64,000 nucleotides of DNA. Origin: Rhodococcus sp040643435 (GTDB taxonomy: Bacteria > Actinomycetota > Actinomycetes > Mycobacteriales > Mycobacteriaceae). The translations under genes and the position numbers were made by a program. The stretch is taken from positions 248,001 through 312,000 of the forward strand of contig NZ_JBEYUH010000001.1 of the NCBI RefSeq assembly GCF_040643435.1, read 5' to 3'. Below the pieces are notes generated by a model that made no database searches, was not told where the DNA came from, and saw only the letters and a list, made by a program, of their open reading frames with translations. This document shows positions 16,451-25,899 of this stretch, one piece after another; the stretch's first letter is position 1, and each line of letters opens with the position of its first letter.

Positions 16451-17917
16451 ATGACGAACACAGAGCGCACCCCCCGCGCAGACACAGACGACAGCTCTTC
16501 CGGCGCGTACGACGCGTCCGGAGGCTGGACCGCCGAGGATCCGTCCGTCGGCGAGATGCAACTCGAAGACCGTAGCGCATTGCGGCGTGTGGCCGGTCTG
16601 TCCACCGAACTCGAAGACATCACCGAGGTCGAATACCGACAACTCCGGCTCGAGCGGGTGGTGCTCGTCGGGGTATGGACGGGCGGCACGGCGGCCCAGG
16701 CCGAAGCGAGTCTGGCCGAACTGGCCGCACTCGCCGAGACCGCGGGCTCGGAAGTACTCGAAGGTCTCGTTCAGCGTCGCGACCGGCCCGATGCCTCCAC
16801 GTATATCGGTTCCGGCAAGGCCGATGAGCTCCGGCAGATCGTGCTGGCAACCGGCGCCGACACCGTCATCTGCGACGGTGAACTCACTCCTGCCCAGCTC
16901 ACCGCCCTGGAGAAGGTCGTCAAGGTCAAGGTCATCGACCGCACCGCGCTGATCCTCGACATCTTCGCGCAGCACGCCACCTCGAGGGAGGGCAAGGCGC
17001 AGGTCTCGCTCGCCCAGATGGAGTACATGCTTCCGCGTCTGCGCGGCTGGGGCGAGTCGATGTCGCGTCAGGCCGGTGGTCGCGCCGGAAGCAACGGCGG
17101 TGTGGGCCTGCGTGGCCCGGGTGAAACGAAGATCGAGACCGACCGACGACGGATCCGTGAGCGGATGGCGAAACTGCGTCGCGAGATCAAGGCTATGAAG
17201 GCCGCGCGCGACACGAAGCGCACTCGGCGCCTGCGCAACCGGGTCCCGTCCGTGGCGATCGTGGGTTACACCAATGCCGGCAAGTCCAGCCTGCTCAACA
17301 AGCTGACCGGATCGGGGGTGCTGGTACAGAATGCGTTGTTCGCGACGCTCGACCCGACCACTCGCCGCGCCAACCTGCCCGACGGACGCGAGTACGTGCT
17401 GACCGACACGGTCGGCTTCGTCCGGCACCTTCCGACCCAGCTGGTCGAGGCGTTCCGCTCGACGCTCGAGGAGGTGGCCGATGCCGACGTGCTGTTGCAC
17501 GTCGTCGACGGTTCCGACCCGTTGCCCACCGAACAGATCAAGGCGGTCCGCGAGGTCATCACCGAGGTGCTGCGCGAATCGGACGCGCCACCACCGCCGG
17601 AGTTGATCGTCGTGAACAAGATCGACGCTGCAGATCCGGTTACCCTCACGCAATTGCGTGGCCTGATCCCCGGCGCCGTGTTCGTCTCCGCCCACACCGG
17701 GGAAGGTATCGACGATCTGCGGGCCCATCTGGCATCTCTGCTCGAGGATCCGGATGTCGAGGTGAAGCTGCTCCTGCCGTACACACGCGGTGATCTGCTT
17801 GCCCGTATCCACACCGACGGGCAGATCCTGTCGTCCGAGCACGAGGTGGACGGCACGCGGGTGCATGCCAAGGTGCCGACGGCACTGGCATCGGCATTGG
17901 TCGATTTCGCGGCCTGA
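16451..17917 (+). CDS. hflX: Ribosome-associated GTPase HflX
   Basis: This 488-residue GTPase splits stalled or hibernating ribosomes in known family members. The N-terminal HflX domain is followed by a helical linker containing GGRAGSNGGVGLRGPGETK-like residues. The G domain has G1 GYTNAGKSS, G3 DTVGF and G4 NKID. The first 45 residues are an acidic, probably disordered extension. I chose the ATG at 16451; a GTG 18 nt upstream is an alternative because the GGAGGT element is very close to 16451. Its TGA overlaps the next ATG (TGATG). Confidence 0.94.
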   Translation: MTNTERTPRADTDDSSSGAYDASGGWTAEDPSVGEMQLEDRSALRRVAGLSTELEDITEVEYRQLRLERVVLVGVWTGGTAAQAEASLAELAALAETAGSEVLEGLVQRRDRPDASTYIGSGKADELRQIVLATGADTVICDGELTPAQLTALEKVVKVKVIDRTALILDIFAQHATSREGKAQVSLAQMEYMLPRLRGWGESMSRQAGGRAGSNGGVGLRGPGETKIETDRRRIRERMAKLRREIKAMKAARDTKRTRRLRNRVPSVAIVGYTNAGKSSLLNKLTGSGVLVQNALFATLDPTTRRANLPDGREYVLTDTVGFVRHLPTQLVEAFRSTLEEVADADVLLHVVDGSDPLPTEQIKAVREVITEVLRESDAPPPPELIVVNKIDAADPVTLTQLRGLIPGAVFVSAHTGEGIDDLRAHLASLLEDPDVEVKLLLPYTRGDLLARIHTDGQILSSEHEVDGTRVHAKVPTALASALVDFAA

Positions 17918-18960
17918 TGCGGGTCGTGCGCCGGGCGGTGCTGCTCGCTGCCGTCGCGGCCTTCGTCCCCGTCTCGCCTGCTGCGGCGGACGAGACCGAG
18001 ATCCCGGTCGCCGACGTTCCGGCCGAGACACTGTGTACTCCGGGCGATCCCGCACTGGCCGAACTGTCCGGCCTGGTTTCGCTCGGTTCGCGATTGTTCG
18101 CGACTCCCGACGCAGGTGAGGACGAGCGGATCGTCGAACTCGCCGAGGACTGCTCCGTGCTGCAACGGATCGCGTCTCCCGTCGATCCGTACGACGTCGA
18201 GGATCTCGCCGCAGGACCCGACGGGCGGTTGTGGCTGGGGGATGTCGGAGACAACAGCCGGGCTCGCGAGACGATCGCGTTGATCTCTCTCGATCCCGAT
18301 ACCGGGCAGGGCGAACTGCACCGGTTGACCTATCCCGACGGCCCGCGAGACGCCGAGGCCGTACTCGTCTCGGCCACCGGGGAACCGGTGATCGTGACCA
18401 AGGCGCTGTTCGGGGCGAGCAATGTGTATCGGCCTGCCCGCGGACTCACGATCGGCGAGCTTCCCAGTCCGGGGCCCGCGTCGCTCGAGAAGGTCGGGAG
18501 CCTGGTACTCGGTCCGTCCGAGACTCCCGGTGGACCCATCCCCGGCGCCTCGTCCACGCTGATCACCGGGGGTGCCCTCAGTGCGGACGGGACGGTGGCC
18601 GCGGTCCGCACCTACACCGACGTCTATCTGTTCCACGTGCCGGACGGTGATCTCGCGGCCGCGCTGGTCGCCGGTCCCCGGTTCCGCATCCCGGTGCCCG
18701 ACACGCCGCAGGGCGAAGCAGTGGCGTTCACAGCCGCGGGTGACCTGCTCACCGCCTCCGAGCGAGGCGCTGCCGGTGGTGGGGCACCGGGAGAGAACCC
18801 GCCGATCCTGATCCATCGCGGAGTGACCGACCTGTTCGGCGCCGACGACGCCGGTGCCGCGGACGAGATGTCGTCCGCGGCACCGGCGCTCGCGGTTATC
18901 GGGGTGACGGCCGGAGTGGTCGCAATCGGTTTCCTCGTGCGTCGCCGTACACGTCGGTGA
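17917..18960 (+). CDS. Exported, C-terminally anchored protein with beta-propeller-like repeats
   Basis: This 347-residue protein has an N-terminal signal peptide (about residues 1-25, ending SPAAADET) and one C-terminal membrane helix (about 320-340) followed by RRRTRR, so it should face outside and be anchored. The middle shows repeated DLAAGPDGRLWLGDVGDNS-like and EAVAFTAAGDLLTASERG-like motifs that suggest a beta-propeller. I do not recognise a named family. It overlaps the hflX stop by 1 nt, so it is coupled to that gene. Confidence 0.7.
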   Translation: MRVVRRAVLLAAVAAFVPVSPAAADETEIPVADVPAETLCTPGDPALAELSGLVSLGSRLFATPDAGEDERIVELAEDCSVLQRIASPVDPYDVEDLAAGPDGRLWLGDVGDNSRARETIALISLDPDTGQGELHRLTYPDGPRDAEAVLVSATGEPVIVTKALFGASNVYRPARGLTIGELPSPGPASLEKVGSLVLGPSETPGGPIPGASSTLITGGALSADGTVAAVRTYTDVYLFHVPDGDLAAALVAGPRFRIPVPDTPQGEAVAFTAAGDLLTASERGAAGGGAPGENPPILIHRGVTDLFGADDAGAADEMSSAAPALAVIGVTAGVVAIGFLVRRRTRR

Positions 18961-18962
18961 GG

Positions 18963-19220
18963 TCAGGCGTCCAGATCCGCTGCCACCAACTCCGCGACCT
19001 GCGCGAGAACCGCGTCGTCCTCGCACGAGACGGTCACCGGTGTGCCCTGTTCCGCGCCCAGGGTCATGATCATCAGGGCCGAACCGGCGTCGACCGGTTC
19101 GCCCCCGTCCACCGCCAGGGTGACCGGTACGCCCGCCTCGACGACGGCCTCGGCGATGATCCCTGCGGGACGAGCATGGAGGCCGATGGACGAACCGACG
19201 GCAACCGTGGTGCTGGGCAT
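18963..19220 (-). CDS. ptsH: Phosphocarrier protein HPr
   Basis: This 85-residue HPr relays phosphate from enzyme I to fructose-specific EIIA. The active His is H15 in GLHARPA. A Ser occurs at position 47 in the usual regulatory-site region. An AAGGAG ribosome binding site precedes the ATG. It is last in the fructose operon, 43 nt after fruA, in the same order as in C. glutamicum. Confidence 0.95.
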   Translation of the reverse strand: MPSTTVAVGSSIGLHARPAGIIAEAVVEAGVPVTLAVDGGEPVDAGSALMIMTLGAEQGTPVTVSCEDDAVLAQVAELVAADLDA

Positions 19221-19263
19221 GTGAATCTCCTTCGTGATGGGACGACGAGCGCTGGGGAGTCGA

Positions 19264-21348
19264 TCAGGACTGTGCGGCTACCGGTCGAGGGTTCGCGCTG
19301 CCGGCCGGCGCGTCGGTGGCGCGCGTTACGGACTTGGCGATCGTGACCGCGAGTGCCGCGACCACCGTGCCGGCCGCGAGTGCGATCAGGAACCACACGA
19401 CGTGGTCCATGGCGAACAGGACGAACAGTCCGCCGTGCGGAGCGGTGAGGGTGACCCCGGCAGCCATGACGATGCCGCCGGTCACAGCGCCGCCGAGCAT
19501 CATCGAAGGGATCACCCGGAACGGGTCGGCGGCCGCGAACGGGATGGCGCCCTCGGAGATGAACGACGCGCCGAGCAACCAGGCAGCCTTGCCGTTCTCG
19601 CGTTCGGCCGGGCTGTAGAGACCCGGACGGAGGAGCGACGACAGTGCCATGGCGAGCGGGGGAACCATACCGGCCCCCATCACCGCGGCCATGATCTCGA
19701 GAGATGCGGTGTTGGCGACGTCGAGACCCGCGACGGCGAAGGCATAGGCCGCTTTGTTGACGGGACCTCCGAGGTCGAAGCACATCATCAGGCCGAGGAT
19801 GACCCCGAGGAACACCGCGGATCCGCCGGACAGTCCGTTGAGCCAGTCGGTCAGACCCGTCGTGATCGCGGCCAGTGGACGGCCGAGCAGCAGGAACATG
19901 AGCCCACCGACGATCAGGCTCGCAAGCAGCGGAATGATCACCACCGGCATCAGGCCCCGGGCCCAGGCGGGCAGCGGGATGCGCCCGACCCACAGTGCGG
20001 CGAAGCCGCCGATGAGGCCACCGATGAGACCGCCGATGAAGCCGGCTCCGACGAAGACGGCGACCGCACCTGCCGTGAAGCCCGGTGCGAGGCCCGGACG
20101 GTCGGCGATGGCGAAGGCGATGTAACCGGCCAGCGCCGGGACGAGGAAGGAGAACGCCAGCGACCCGATCTGATACAGAACCGCACCGAGATAGGTGCCG
20201 AGTCCGCCCGCCGGCAGGTTGGTGAGCGTGTTGTCGAGCACGATGTCGGCAGCGGAGTCGCTGATATCGGGACCTGCGAGCAGGTAACCGAGGGCGATGA
20301 GCAGGCCGCCTGCGGCGACGAACGGGATCATGTAGCTCACGCCGGTGAGCAGGATCTGACGCAGTCGGGTGCCCCAGCCGAGTTCTCCGCTGTTGTCGGT
20401 GTCGCCGGTCGAGGTGCCCGACGCGGCGGCCTCGACGGTCCGTGCCGCCGGATCGGTGGAAGCGTGCAGAGCCTCGGCGATCATGGTGTCCGGTTCGTTG
20501 ATGGCTCGCTTGACACCCGATGCGATGACGGGCTTTCCGGAGAACCGTTCGCGGCCCTTGACTCCCACATCGGTGGCGAAGATGACGGCGTCGGCACCGG
20601 CGATCACATCGGTGGGCAGTGGGGTGCTGCCGCTCGACCCCTGGGTTTCGACTCGCACGGTCACGCCTGCGCGTTCACCGGCTGCGGTCAGTGCGTCGGC
20701 GGCCATGTACGTGTGCGCGATGCCGGTCGGGCATGCCGTGACCGCCACGATCGTGCGGTTGACATCGGGCTGCTCCGTGCCCTGCGGGGGTGAGGCGGCA
20801 GGCTCGGCAGCGGCGGCCGCCGGCGTCGCGGGCGCAGAGGACGCCCCCGAGCCCGGAGAAGCCGGTCGCGGTGGGAGAACGTCCTCGACCAGCGCGATAA
20901 CTTCTTCTGCGGACGAGGCCGTGCGTAGCGACGCGACGAAGTCCGGACGGACGAGTGCACGCGCGAGCGCTGTCAGCAGCTTCATATGGTCTCCGCCGGC
21001 GCCTTCCGGTGCGGCGATGAGGAAGACCAGATCGGCCGGTCCGTCGGGTGCTCCGAAATCGGCCTTCGGAGACAGCCGTGCGAAAGCGAGGGACGGTGTC
21101 GTGACCGCTGCGCTGCGGGCGTGGGGGATCGCGATGCCACCGGGAAGGCCGGTCGCCGATTTCGCCTCTCGTTCGAGGACGGCATCGGTGAGCGCGTCGG
21201 CGTCCGAGGCGCGGCCGGTCGCAGTAAGGCGCGCGGCAAGCGCGGCGATGACGGAGTTCTTGTCGGTTCCCAGGTCGGTATCGAGCGAAACGAGTTCCGT
21301 GCCGATGATCGCGGAACCGCCTGCGGAGCCGGAGGTGGTGTCGGACAT
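19264..21348 (-). CDS. fruA: Fructose PTS permease EIIABC
   Basis: This 694-residue membrane permease phosphorylates fructose to fructose-1-phosphate during uptake. EIIA spans about residues 15-158 with phospho-His H76 in GIAIPHAR. After an Ala/Pro linker, EIIB begins near 196 with phospho-Cys near 206 in VTACPTGIAHTYMA. EIIC occupies about 315-675 with many membrane segments and the motifs DLGGPVNKAA and SEGAIPFA. The ATG follows three 20-bp repeats that come from the fruK 3' end and whose last copy provides the AAGGA ribosome binding site. Confidence 0.96.
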   Translation of the reverse strand: MSDTTSGSAGGSAIIGTELVSLDTDLGTDKNSVIAALAARLTATGRASDADALTDAVLEREAKSATGLPGGIAIPHARSAAVTTPSLAFARLSPKADFGAPDGPADLVFLIAAPEGAGGDHMKLLTALARALVRPDFVASLRTASSAEEVIALVEDVLPPRPASPGSGASSAPATPAAAAAEPAASPPQGTEQPDVNRTIVAVTACPTGIAHTYMAADALTAAGERAGVTVRVETQGSSGSTPLPTDVIAGADAVIFATDVGVKGRERFSGKPVIASGVKRAINEPDTMIAEALHASTDPAARTVEAAASGTSTGDTDNSGELGWGTRLRQILLTGVSYMIPFVAAGGLLIALGYLLAGPDISDSAADIVLDNTLTNLPAGGLGTYLGAVLYQIGSLAFSFLVPALAGYIAFAIADRPGLAPGFTAGAVAVFVGAGFIGGLIGGLIGGFAALWVGRIPLPAWARGLMPVVIIPLLASLIVGGLMFLLLGRPLAAITTGLTDWLNGLSGGSAVFLGVILGLMMCFDLGGPVNKAAYAFAVAGLDVANTASLEIMAAVMGAGMVPPLAMALSSLLRPGLYSPAERENGKAAWLLGASFISEGAIPFAAADPFRVIPSMMLGGAVTGGIVMAAGVTLTAPHGGLFVLFAMDHVVWFLIALAAGTVVAALAVTIAKSVTRATDAPAGSANPRPVAAQS

Positions 21349-21356
21349 GACGTTCC

Positions 21357-21416
21357 TTACGAGTGGGTGGGGAGCCTTACGAGTGGGCGGGGAGTCTTAC
21401 GAGTGGGTGGGGAGCG
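21357..21416. repeat. Three 20-bp tandem repeats at the fruK-fruA junction
   Basis: Three direct copies of a 20-nt unit lie at 21357-21376, 21377-21396 and 21397-21416, differing at a few bases. The copy inside fruK encodes the last residues and TAA stop of that gene. The other two fill the gap before fruA, and the outermost supplies part of the fruA ribosome binding site. It looks like triplication of the fruK end. Confidence 0.9.
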
Positions 21417-22386
21417 CTCGGGGTCGGGGATGGATGTCGGTCACGTGTACGTGGGAGGGGTCGACGGAATCGGGAGTGGGAAGGGCGGTTCCGGGAAGTG
21501 CGACGGCGGCGGTGCCGTAGGCGACCGCGAGTCGCAGGCGTTCGGGGGGTTCGAGGCCGGTCTGCTCGGCGAGGAGATATCCGGCGAGCGACGAGTCGCC
21601 GGCGCCGACCGTGCTACGGACCGTGACCTCGGCGGAGGTTGCGCGCCATGCCCCGGCATCGGTGACGAGAACGGCGCCTGCGCTTCCCAGGGTGGCGAGG
21701 ACAGTTCCGACGCCGCGGCCGACCAGCACCCTGCCTGCCTCGACCACCGCGGTGACATCTCCTGCGGCGGCACCGGCTTCGAGTTCGCCGGCGTCCGTAC
21801 CCGTGAGCTGGGCGAGTTCGTCGGAATTCGGCTTGACGACGTCCGGGGCCGCCTCGGGGAACCGCTCGGCGAGGGCGAGCAGTGGCCCCTCGGAGGTGTC
21901 GACGGCGACGCGGCATCCGAGACTGCGGAGAGCGCCGACGAGGTCGGCGTACCACGACTCGGGGATGCCGGGTGGAAGGGAACCCGACAGGACGGTCCAT
22001 GCGGCATCCTGCGCGCATTCGAGCAGTGCTGCGTGAAGCTCACCCAATGCTCTTCCGGTACACGGAGTTCCGGGTTCGTTGAGTTTTGTGGTGGTGCCGT
22101 CGGGTTCGGCGATGGTGATGTTGTTGCGTGTCGGTCCCGAGGTGGGCACGGCACGATAGGCGATTCCTTGTCCGCCGAGCGCAGCGATCAGTGGATCGCC
22201 GACGTTGGCCGGAAGGACGGCGAGCACGTCGCTCCCCGCGGAGTGAAGCACCCGGGCGACGTTGATTCCTTTGCCACCGGGATCGACGGTCGATCGTTCC
22301 GTGCGGTGCACCCTTCCACGTTCGAGCGGGCCCGTCAGTTCGACCGTCCGATCGAGACTGGGATTGGCTGTGAGTGTGACGATCAT
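21397..22386 (-). CDS. fruK: 1-phosphofructokinase FruK
   Basis: This 329-residue PfkB/ribokinase-family enzyme phosphorylates fructose-1-phosphate to fructose-1,6-bisphosphate. Family motifs are TANPSLDRTV at the N-terminus, DPGGKGINVARVL, and the anion-hole motif TVGAGDSSLAGYL near residue 270. The C-terminal tail after about residue 305 is Pro/His-rich and ends in a copy of the repeat unit. It overlaps the regulator gene upstream by ATGA. Confidence 0.94.
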   Translation of the reverse strand: MIVTLTANPSLDRTVELTGPLERGRVHRTERSTVDPGGKGINVARVLHSAGSDVLAVLPANVGDPLIAALGGQGIAYRAVPTSGPTRNNITIAEPDGTTTKLNEPGTPCTGRALGELHAALLECAQDAAWTVLSGSLPPGIPESWYADLVGALRSLGCRVAVDTSEGPLLALAERFPEAAPDVVKPNSDELAQLTGTDAGELEAGAAAGDVTAVVEAGRVLVGRGVGTVLATLGSAGAVLVTDAGAWRATSAEVTVRSTVGAGDSSLAGYLLAEQTGLEPPERLRLAVAYGTAAVALPGTALPTPDSVDPSHVHVTDIHPRPRALPTHS

Positions 22387-23150
22387 GCCGTCACCACCTC
22401 GATTCCGTGTTCGATGAGTTGTCGACAGTCGGTCTCGTCGAGGTCGGTGTCGGTGACGAGGACGTCGATCGGTTCGAGCGACGCGAAACTCAGCAGATTC
22501 CGTCGTCCGACCTTCGACGAGTCGGCGACGACGACCACTCGGTCGGCGGTGTGCACCATGGCTCGTTTGACTGCGGCCTCGTCGGCGTCGGGGGTGGACA
22601 GGCCGTGGTCGATGCTCAAGGCGTTGGTGCCGATGAACGCGACGTCCACATGCATCGTCGCGAGGGTGGCCAGGACCTCGGCGCCCACCGCGGCCTGAGT
22701 GATCCCGCGGACGCGCCCGCCGAGCAGGTGCAATTGCACCGCACTCATCACGGCGAGGCGGGCGGCGATAGGCACCGAGTTGGTGATGACGGTGAGTTCG
22801 CTCTCGGGTGGCAATGCGCTGACGATCCGGCCTGTGGTGGTGCCCGCATCGAGGAGCACGCTCCCTCCCGAGGGGGGCAGGAAACACGTCGCCGCAGCCG
22901 CGATCCGGTCCTTGTGCTCGGCGCGTGTGTGTTCGCGCTCGGAGAGGGCGGGCTCGGCCACGGTGAGTGCAGCGGACGGGATCGCACCTCCGTGAACCCT
23001 TCGTACGAGGTTGAGTCGTTCGAGATGGGCGAGATCGCGTCGCACGGTCTCGGTGGTGACGCCGTAGCGGTCGGCGAGAGCCGTGACCGACATCCGCCCG
23101 CGGGCTGCCACGAGCGCTGCGATCGCTTGCTGTCGTTCCTCTGCGTACAC
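22383..23150 (-). CDS. DeoR-family regulator of the fructose PTS (FruR/SugR-like)
   Basis: This 255-residue DeoR-type regulator has an N-terminal winged HTH (RQQAIAALVAARGRMSVTALADRYGVTTETVRRDLAHLE, about residues 6-45) and a C-terminal sugar-phosphate sensor domain with LLDAGTTTGRIVSAL and the VAFIGTNALSIDHGLSTPD stretch. In C. glutamicum a DeoR protein in the same cluster (SugR) represses PTS genes and responds to sugar phosphates. The GTG at 23150 has AGGAG 5 nt upstream; a GTG 6 nt earlier overlaps that site. It is divergent from ptsI. Confidence 0.88.
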   Translation of the reverse strand: MYAEERQQAIAALVAARGRMSVTALADRYGVTTETVRRDLAHLERLNLVRRVHGGAIPSAALTVAEPALSEREHTRAEHKDRIAAAATCFLPPSGGSVLLDAGTTTGRIVSALPPESELTVITNSVPIAARLAVMSAVQLHLLGGRVRGITQAAVGAEVLATLATMHVDVAFIGTNALSIDHGLSTPDADEAAVKRAMVHTADRVVVVADSSKVGRRNLLSFASLEPIDVLVTDTDLDETDCRQLIEHGIEVVTA

Positions 23151-23182
23151 CGTCACTCCTGAGGGTACCCGGTTCGTGGGAA

Positions 23183-23198
23183 ATAAATGTGGGTTTAT
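23183..23198. promoter_or_regulatory. Inverted repeat in the regulator-ptsI intergenic region
   Basis: ATAAA, 6 nt and TTTAT form an AT-rich inverted repeat in otherwise GC-rich DNA between the DeoR gene and ptsI. It is a candidate operator for that regulator; this is inference from position only. Confidence 0.35.
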
Positions 23199-23219
23199 GT
23201 TGTTTTCCGCCCGTATGCG

Positions 23220-23247
23220 TTGACATGTCAAGGCTACCGCGTAATCT
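23220..23247 (+). promoter_or_regulatory. ptsI promoter overlapping a 12-bp palindrome
   Basis: TTGACA at 23220-23225 and TAATCT at 23242-23247, 16 nt apart, form a near-consensus housekeeping promoter for ptsI. The -35 is the left half of the perfect palindrome TTGACATGTCAA (23220-23231), so a dimeric regulator could bind there. Confidence 0.65.
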
Positions 23248-23282
23248 GGATCACATCGAACTACCGTTGTGAGGAGATTTCC

Positions 23283-24971
23283 ATGGAGCAGTCGGCACTA
23301 GCCCTGCACGGCACGCCTGTCGTTCCCGGAATCGGATACGGGCCGGTGATCCGCCCCGTCGCCCGTCCCGTCATCCCTGCCGAGGGCACCTCCATCCCCG
23401 ACACGGCCCGCGAGGCCGAGGTGGGGAGATTCGAGGACGCTGCGAAGGCCGTCGCCGAAAGGTTGCGGGACCGTGCCTCTCGTACGGCGGGTGCCGCGGG
23501 CGAGGTTCTCCAGGCCACAGCGGTGCTCGCGGAGGATCGTGCGTGGCGCGGAGCCGCCGCGACGAAGATCCGATCCGGCACCGATGCGGTGGGCGCTACC
23601 GTCGCTGCCACCGACCGGTTCGCGGCGCTGTTCGAGAAGATGGGCGGTCTGCAGGCGGAGCGTGTCACGGACCTCCGCGACATCCGCGACCGCGTGATCG
23701 CCGAGTTGCAGGGCGAACCCGAGCCCGGTCTCGAGATGCCCGGCGAGCCGTCCGTTCTCCTGGCGGCCGATCTCGCACCCGCCGACACCGCCGGCCTCGA
23801 TCCCTCTCTGATCGTCGCGCTCGCCACCTCTCTCGGTGGACCTACGAGTCACACCGCGATCATCGCGCGTCAGCTCGGCATCCCGTGTGTGGTCGCAGTC
23901 GCCGGTCTCGACGACGTTCCGACGGGGACCGCGGTGCTGGTCGACGGTGCGAGCGGGCGAATCGTGATCGCTCCGGACGGCACCCAGGCGGCCGCCGAAG
24001 TCGAGCGGGATCGCGTCGAGCGTGAGCGTGTCGCGGGCTGGGTGGGGCCCGGTGCCACCCTGGACGGTCATCCGGTCGAGATCCTCGCCAATGTCCAGGA
24101 CGGTGCAGGTGCCCGCGCGGCACGGCAGACCCCGGCGCAGGGAATCGGACTCTTTCGCACCGAACTGTGCTTCCTCGACCGCGATACGGAACCGACCGTC
24201 GTGGAGCAGGCCGACATCTATGCGGAAGTGTTCGAGACTTTCGCGGGTCGGAAGGTGGTCCTGCGGACCCTCGACGCCGGATCCGACAAGCCGCTCCGCT
24301 TCGCCAACCACCCCGAGGAGGCCAATCCGGCTCTGGGAGTCCGCGGTATCCGGATCACCGCCTCGGCGCCGGGTGTGCTCGATCGGCAACTCGACGCGGT
24401 CGCCGAGGCCGCATCGCGCACCGGTGCTCACCCGTGGGTGATGGCACCGATGGTGGCGACTGTGTCCGAGGCTGCGGAGTTCGCCGTGAAGGTGCGCGAG
24501 CGTGGACTCTCACCCGGAGCCATGATCGAAGTGCCGTCCGCAGCGCTGCTCGCGGACCGGATCCTCGAGCACCTGGATTTCCTGTCGATCGGCACCAATG
24601 ATCTGGCGCAGTACACGATGGCGGCCGATCGCATGTCGCCGCAGCTGGCCGCACTCACCGACCCCTGGCAGCCGGCCGTCCTCGATCTGGTGGCATGCGC
24701 CGCACGCGCTGGTGCGGAGGTCGGGAAGCCGGTCGGGGTGTGCGGTGAAGCCGCCGCCGACCCGCTGCTCGCGTGCGTACTGGCAGGAATGCGGGTGACC
24801 TCACTGTCGTGTGCCGCATCGGCGATCACCTTCGTGGGTGCGCGCCTCGCGTCGGTGAGCATCGACCAGTGCCGATCGGCTGCGGAGGCCGTGCTGCAGA
24901 CCGCCGACCCGGCGGCGGCGCGCGCTGCGGCTCTGCGCTATCTGGGTGGGCCCGTGGAACGCAACAGCTGA
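23283..24971 (+). CDS. ptsI: PTS enzyme I
   Basis: This 562-residue enzyme transfers phosphate from phosphoenolpyruvate to HPr. The phospho-His is H190 in GGPTSHTAI. The PEP-binding domain shows GIGLFRTELCFLDRD near residue 285, the metal-binding EVPSAALLAD, and the SIGTNDLAQY motif near residue 435. A GAGGAG ribosome binding site precedes the ATG; the frame upstream is open but lacks homology. It is divergent from the fructose operon. Confidence 0.96.
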   Translation: MEQSALALHGTPVVPGIGYGPVIRPVARPVIPAEGTSIPDTAREAEVGRFEDAAKAVAERLRDRASRTAGAAGEVLQATAVLAEDRAWRGAAATKIRSGTDAVGATVAATDRFAALFEKMGGLQAERVTDLRDIRDRVIAELQGEPEPGLEMPGEPSVLLAADLAPADTAGLDPSLIVALATSLGGPTSHTAIIARQLGIPCVVAVAGLDDVPTGTAVLVDGASGRIVIAPDGTQAAAEVERDRVERERVAGWVGPGATLDGHPVEILANVQDGAGARAARQTPAQGIGLFRTELCFLDRDTEPTVVEQADIYAEVFETFAGRKVVLRTLDAGSDKPLRFANHPEEANPALGVRGIRITASAPGVLDRQLDAVAEAASRTGAHPWVMAPMVATVSEAAEFAVKVRERGLSPGAMIEVPSAALLADRILEHLDFLSIGTNDLAQYTMAADRMSPQLAALTDPWQPAVLDLVACAARAGAEVGKPVGVCGEAAADPLLACVLAGMRVTSLSCAASAITFVGARLASVSIDQCRSAAEAVLQTADPAAARAAALRYLGGPVERNS

Positions 24972-25095
24972 ATCCGAGAATCAGTTCACAGCAAGGGATT
25001 TCGGTGAAGACCCGCGCTGCCGACTTCATGCCCGTCTCGGTGTCTCCGTCCTCGAACAGGCGGGGGGCAGGGAGCCGGTTGAATGCCCCGAAGTG

Positions 25096-25824
25096 TCAGG
25101 GATGCTGTGGGGGTTCGGTCGTCGGCGTGCTCGATGGTGGGGCGCCGGCCTTCGCGCGGATCGGTGCTCCGGTGATCTCGGCTCGGGAGGGTAGGGCGCA
25201 CGCAACCGCAGCCAAGCCGACCGCGATCCATAGTGCTGCTGTGCCGAGCCGGTGAAAGGCGAGGCCTCCGAGGGTCGCGCCGACAGCGAAGATGAACCAG
25301 TAGCCGATGGTGGCGAGCCAGCTCCACGGATGCGCGGTGCGGATGTCGGCCACCAGTTGGTGGGCGGCCTTGACCAGGGTGCCGGTCACGTAGGTCAGGC
25401 CGACATGAACGTCGGTGTTCGTTGCCAGTGCCGAATTGGTCAGTCCCCCCACGACCGCGAGCATCAGCACTCCCGACCATGCCGATGCCGTATTCGCCAC
25501 GATCGCACCCGCCAGGGTCGCGAGGGCGATCGACGCCATCAGCACCCGATGGGCTGCCGACCTGAGCCACCGTACGATGGCGGCTCCGGTGAGGCATCCC
25601 GCGAAGAACAGGCAGATCAGCAGGGCGGACAGGCCCGCAAGGGACCAGTGACCGGTCGCGGTCGACGAGGCGAGGATTGTCGTATTGCCGGACATGAACG
25701 CCACGAAGCTGCCCTGCAACACCACGAAGGCGATCGCGTCCACGAAGCCTGCCATCACCAGCAGCCAGGCGCCGAGCAGAACGTCCGATGAGCGCACACG
25801 AGCGATTGTTTTCGTCACGCGCAC
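25096..25824 (-). CDS. DUF1275 (YoaK-like) membrane protein
   Basis: This 242-residue protein has about six membrane segments. The start LLGAWLLVMAGFVDAIAFVVLQGSFVAFMSGNTT is the DUF1275 family hallmark. The conserved TNTDVHVGLTYVTGTLVKAA stretch follows near residue 130. The C-terminus ends in a Pro/Thr tail. The GTG start at 25824 has AAGGGG 4 nt upstream; a second GTG 6 nt downstream is equally possible. Function of the family is unknown. Confidence 0.85.
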   Translation of the reverse strand: MRVTKTIARVRSSDVLLGAWLLVMAGFVDAIAFVVLQGSFVAFMSGNTTILASSTATGHWSLAGLSALLICLFFAGCLTGAAIVRWLRSAAHRVLMASIALATLAGAIVANTASAWSGVLMLAVVGGLTNSALATNTDVHVGLTYVTGTLVKAAHQLVADIRTAHPWSWLATIGYWFIFAVGATLGGLAFHRLGTAALWIAVGLAAVACALPSRAEITGAPIRAKAGAPPSSTPTTEPPQHP

Positions 25825-25899
25825 TAAACCCCTTCGGTCCAGTCGTCATGTGCTTCCGCGGGCCGGACAACACCTGCGCAGGCCGGCTGAGAGCCACCG

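Noticed and set aside
20396..20418. TTGTCGGTG motif inside fruA
   Set aside because: It has no TANNNT at the required spacing and lies within a coding region on the opposite strand.
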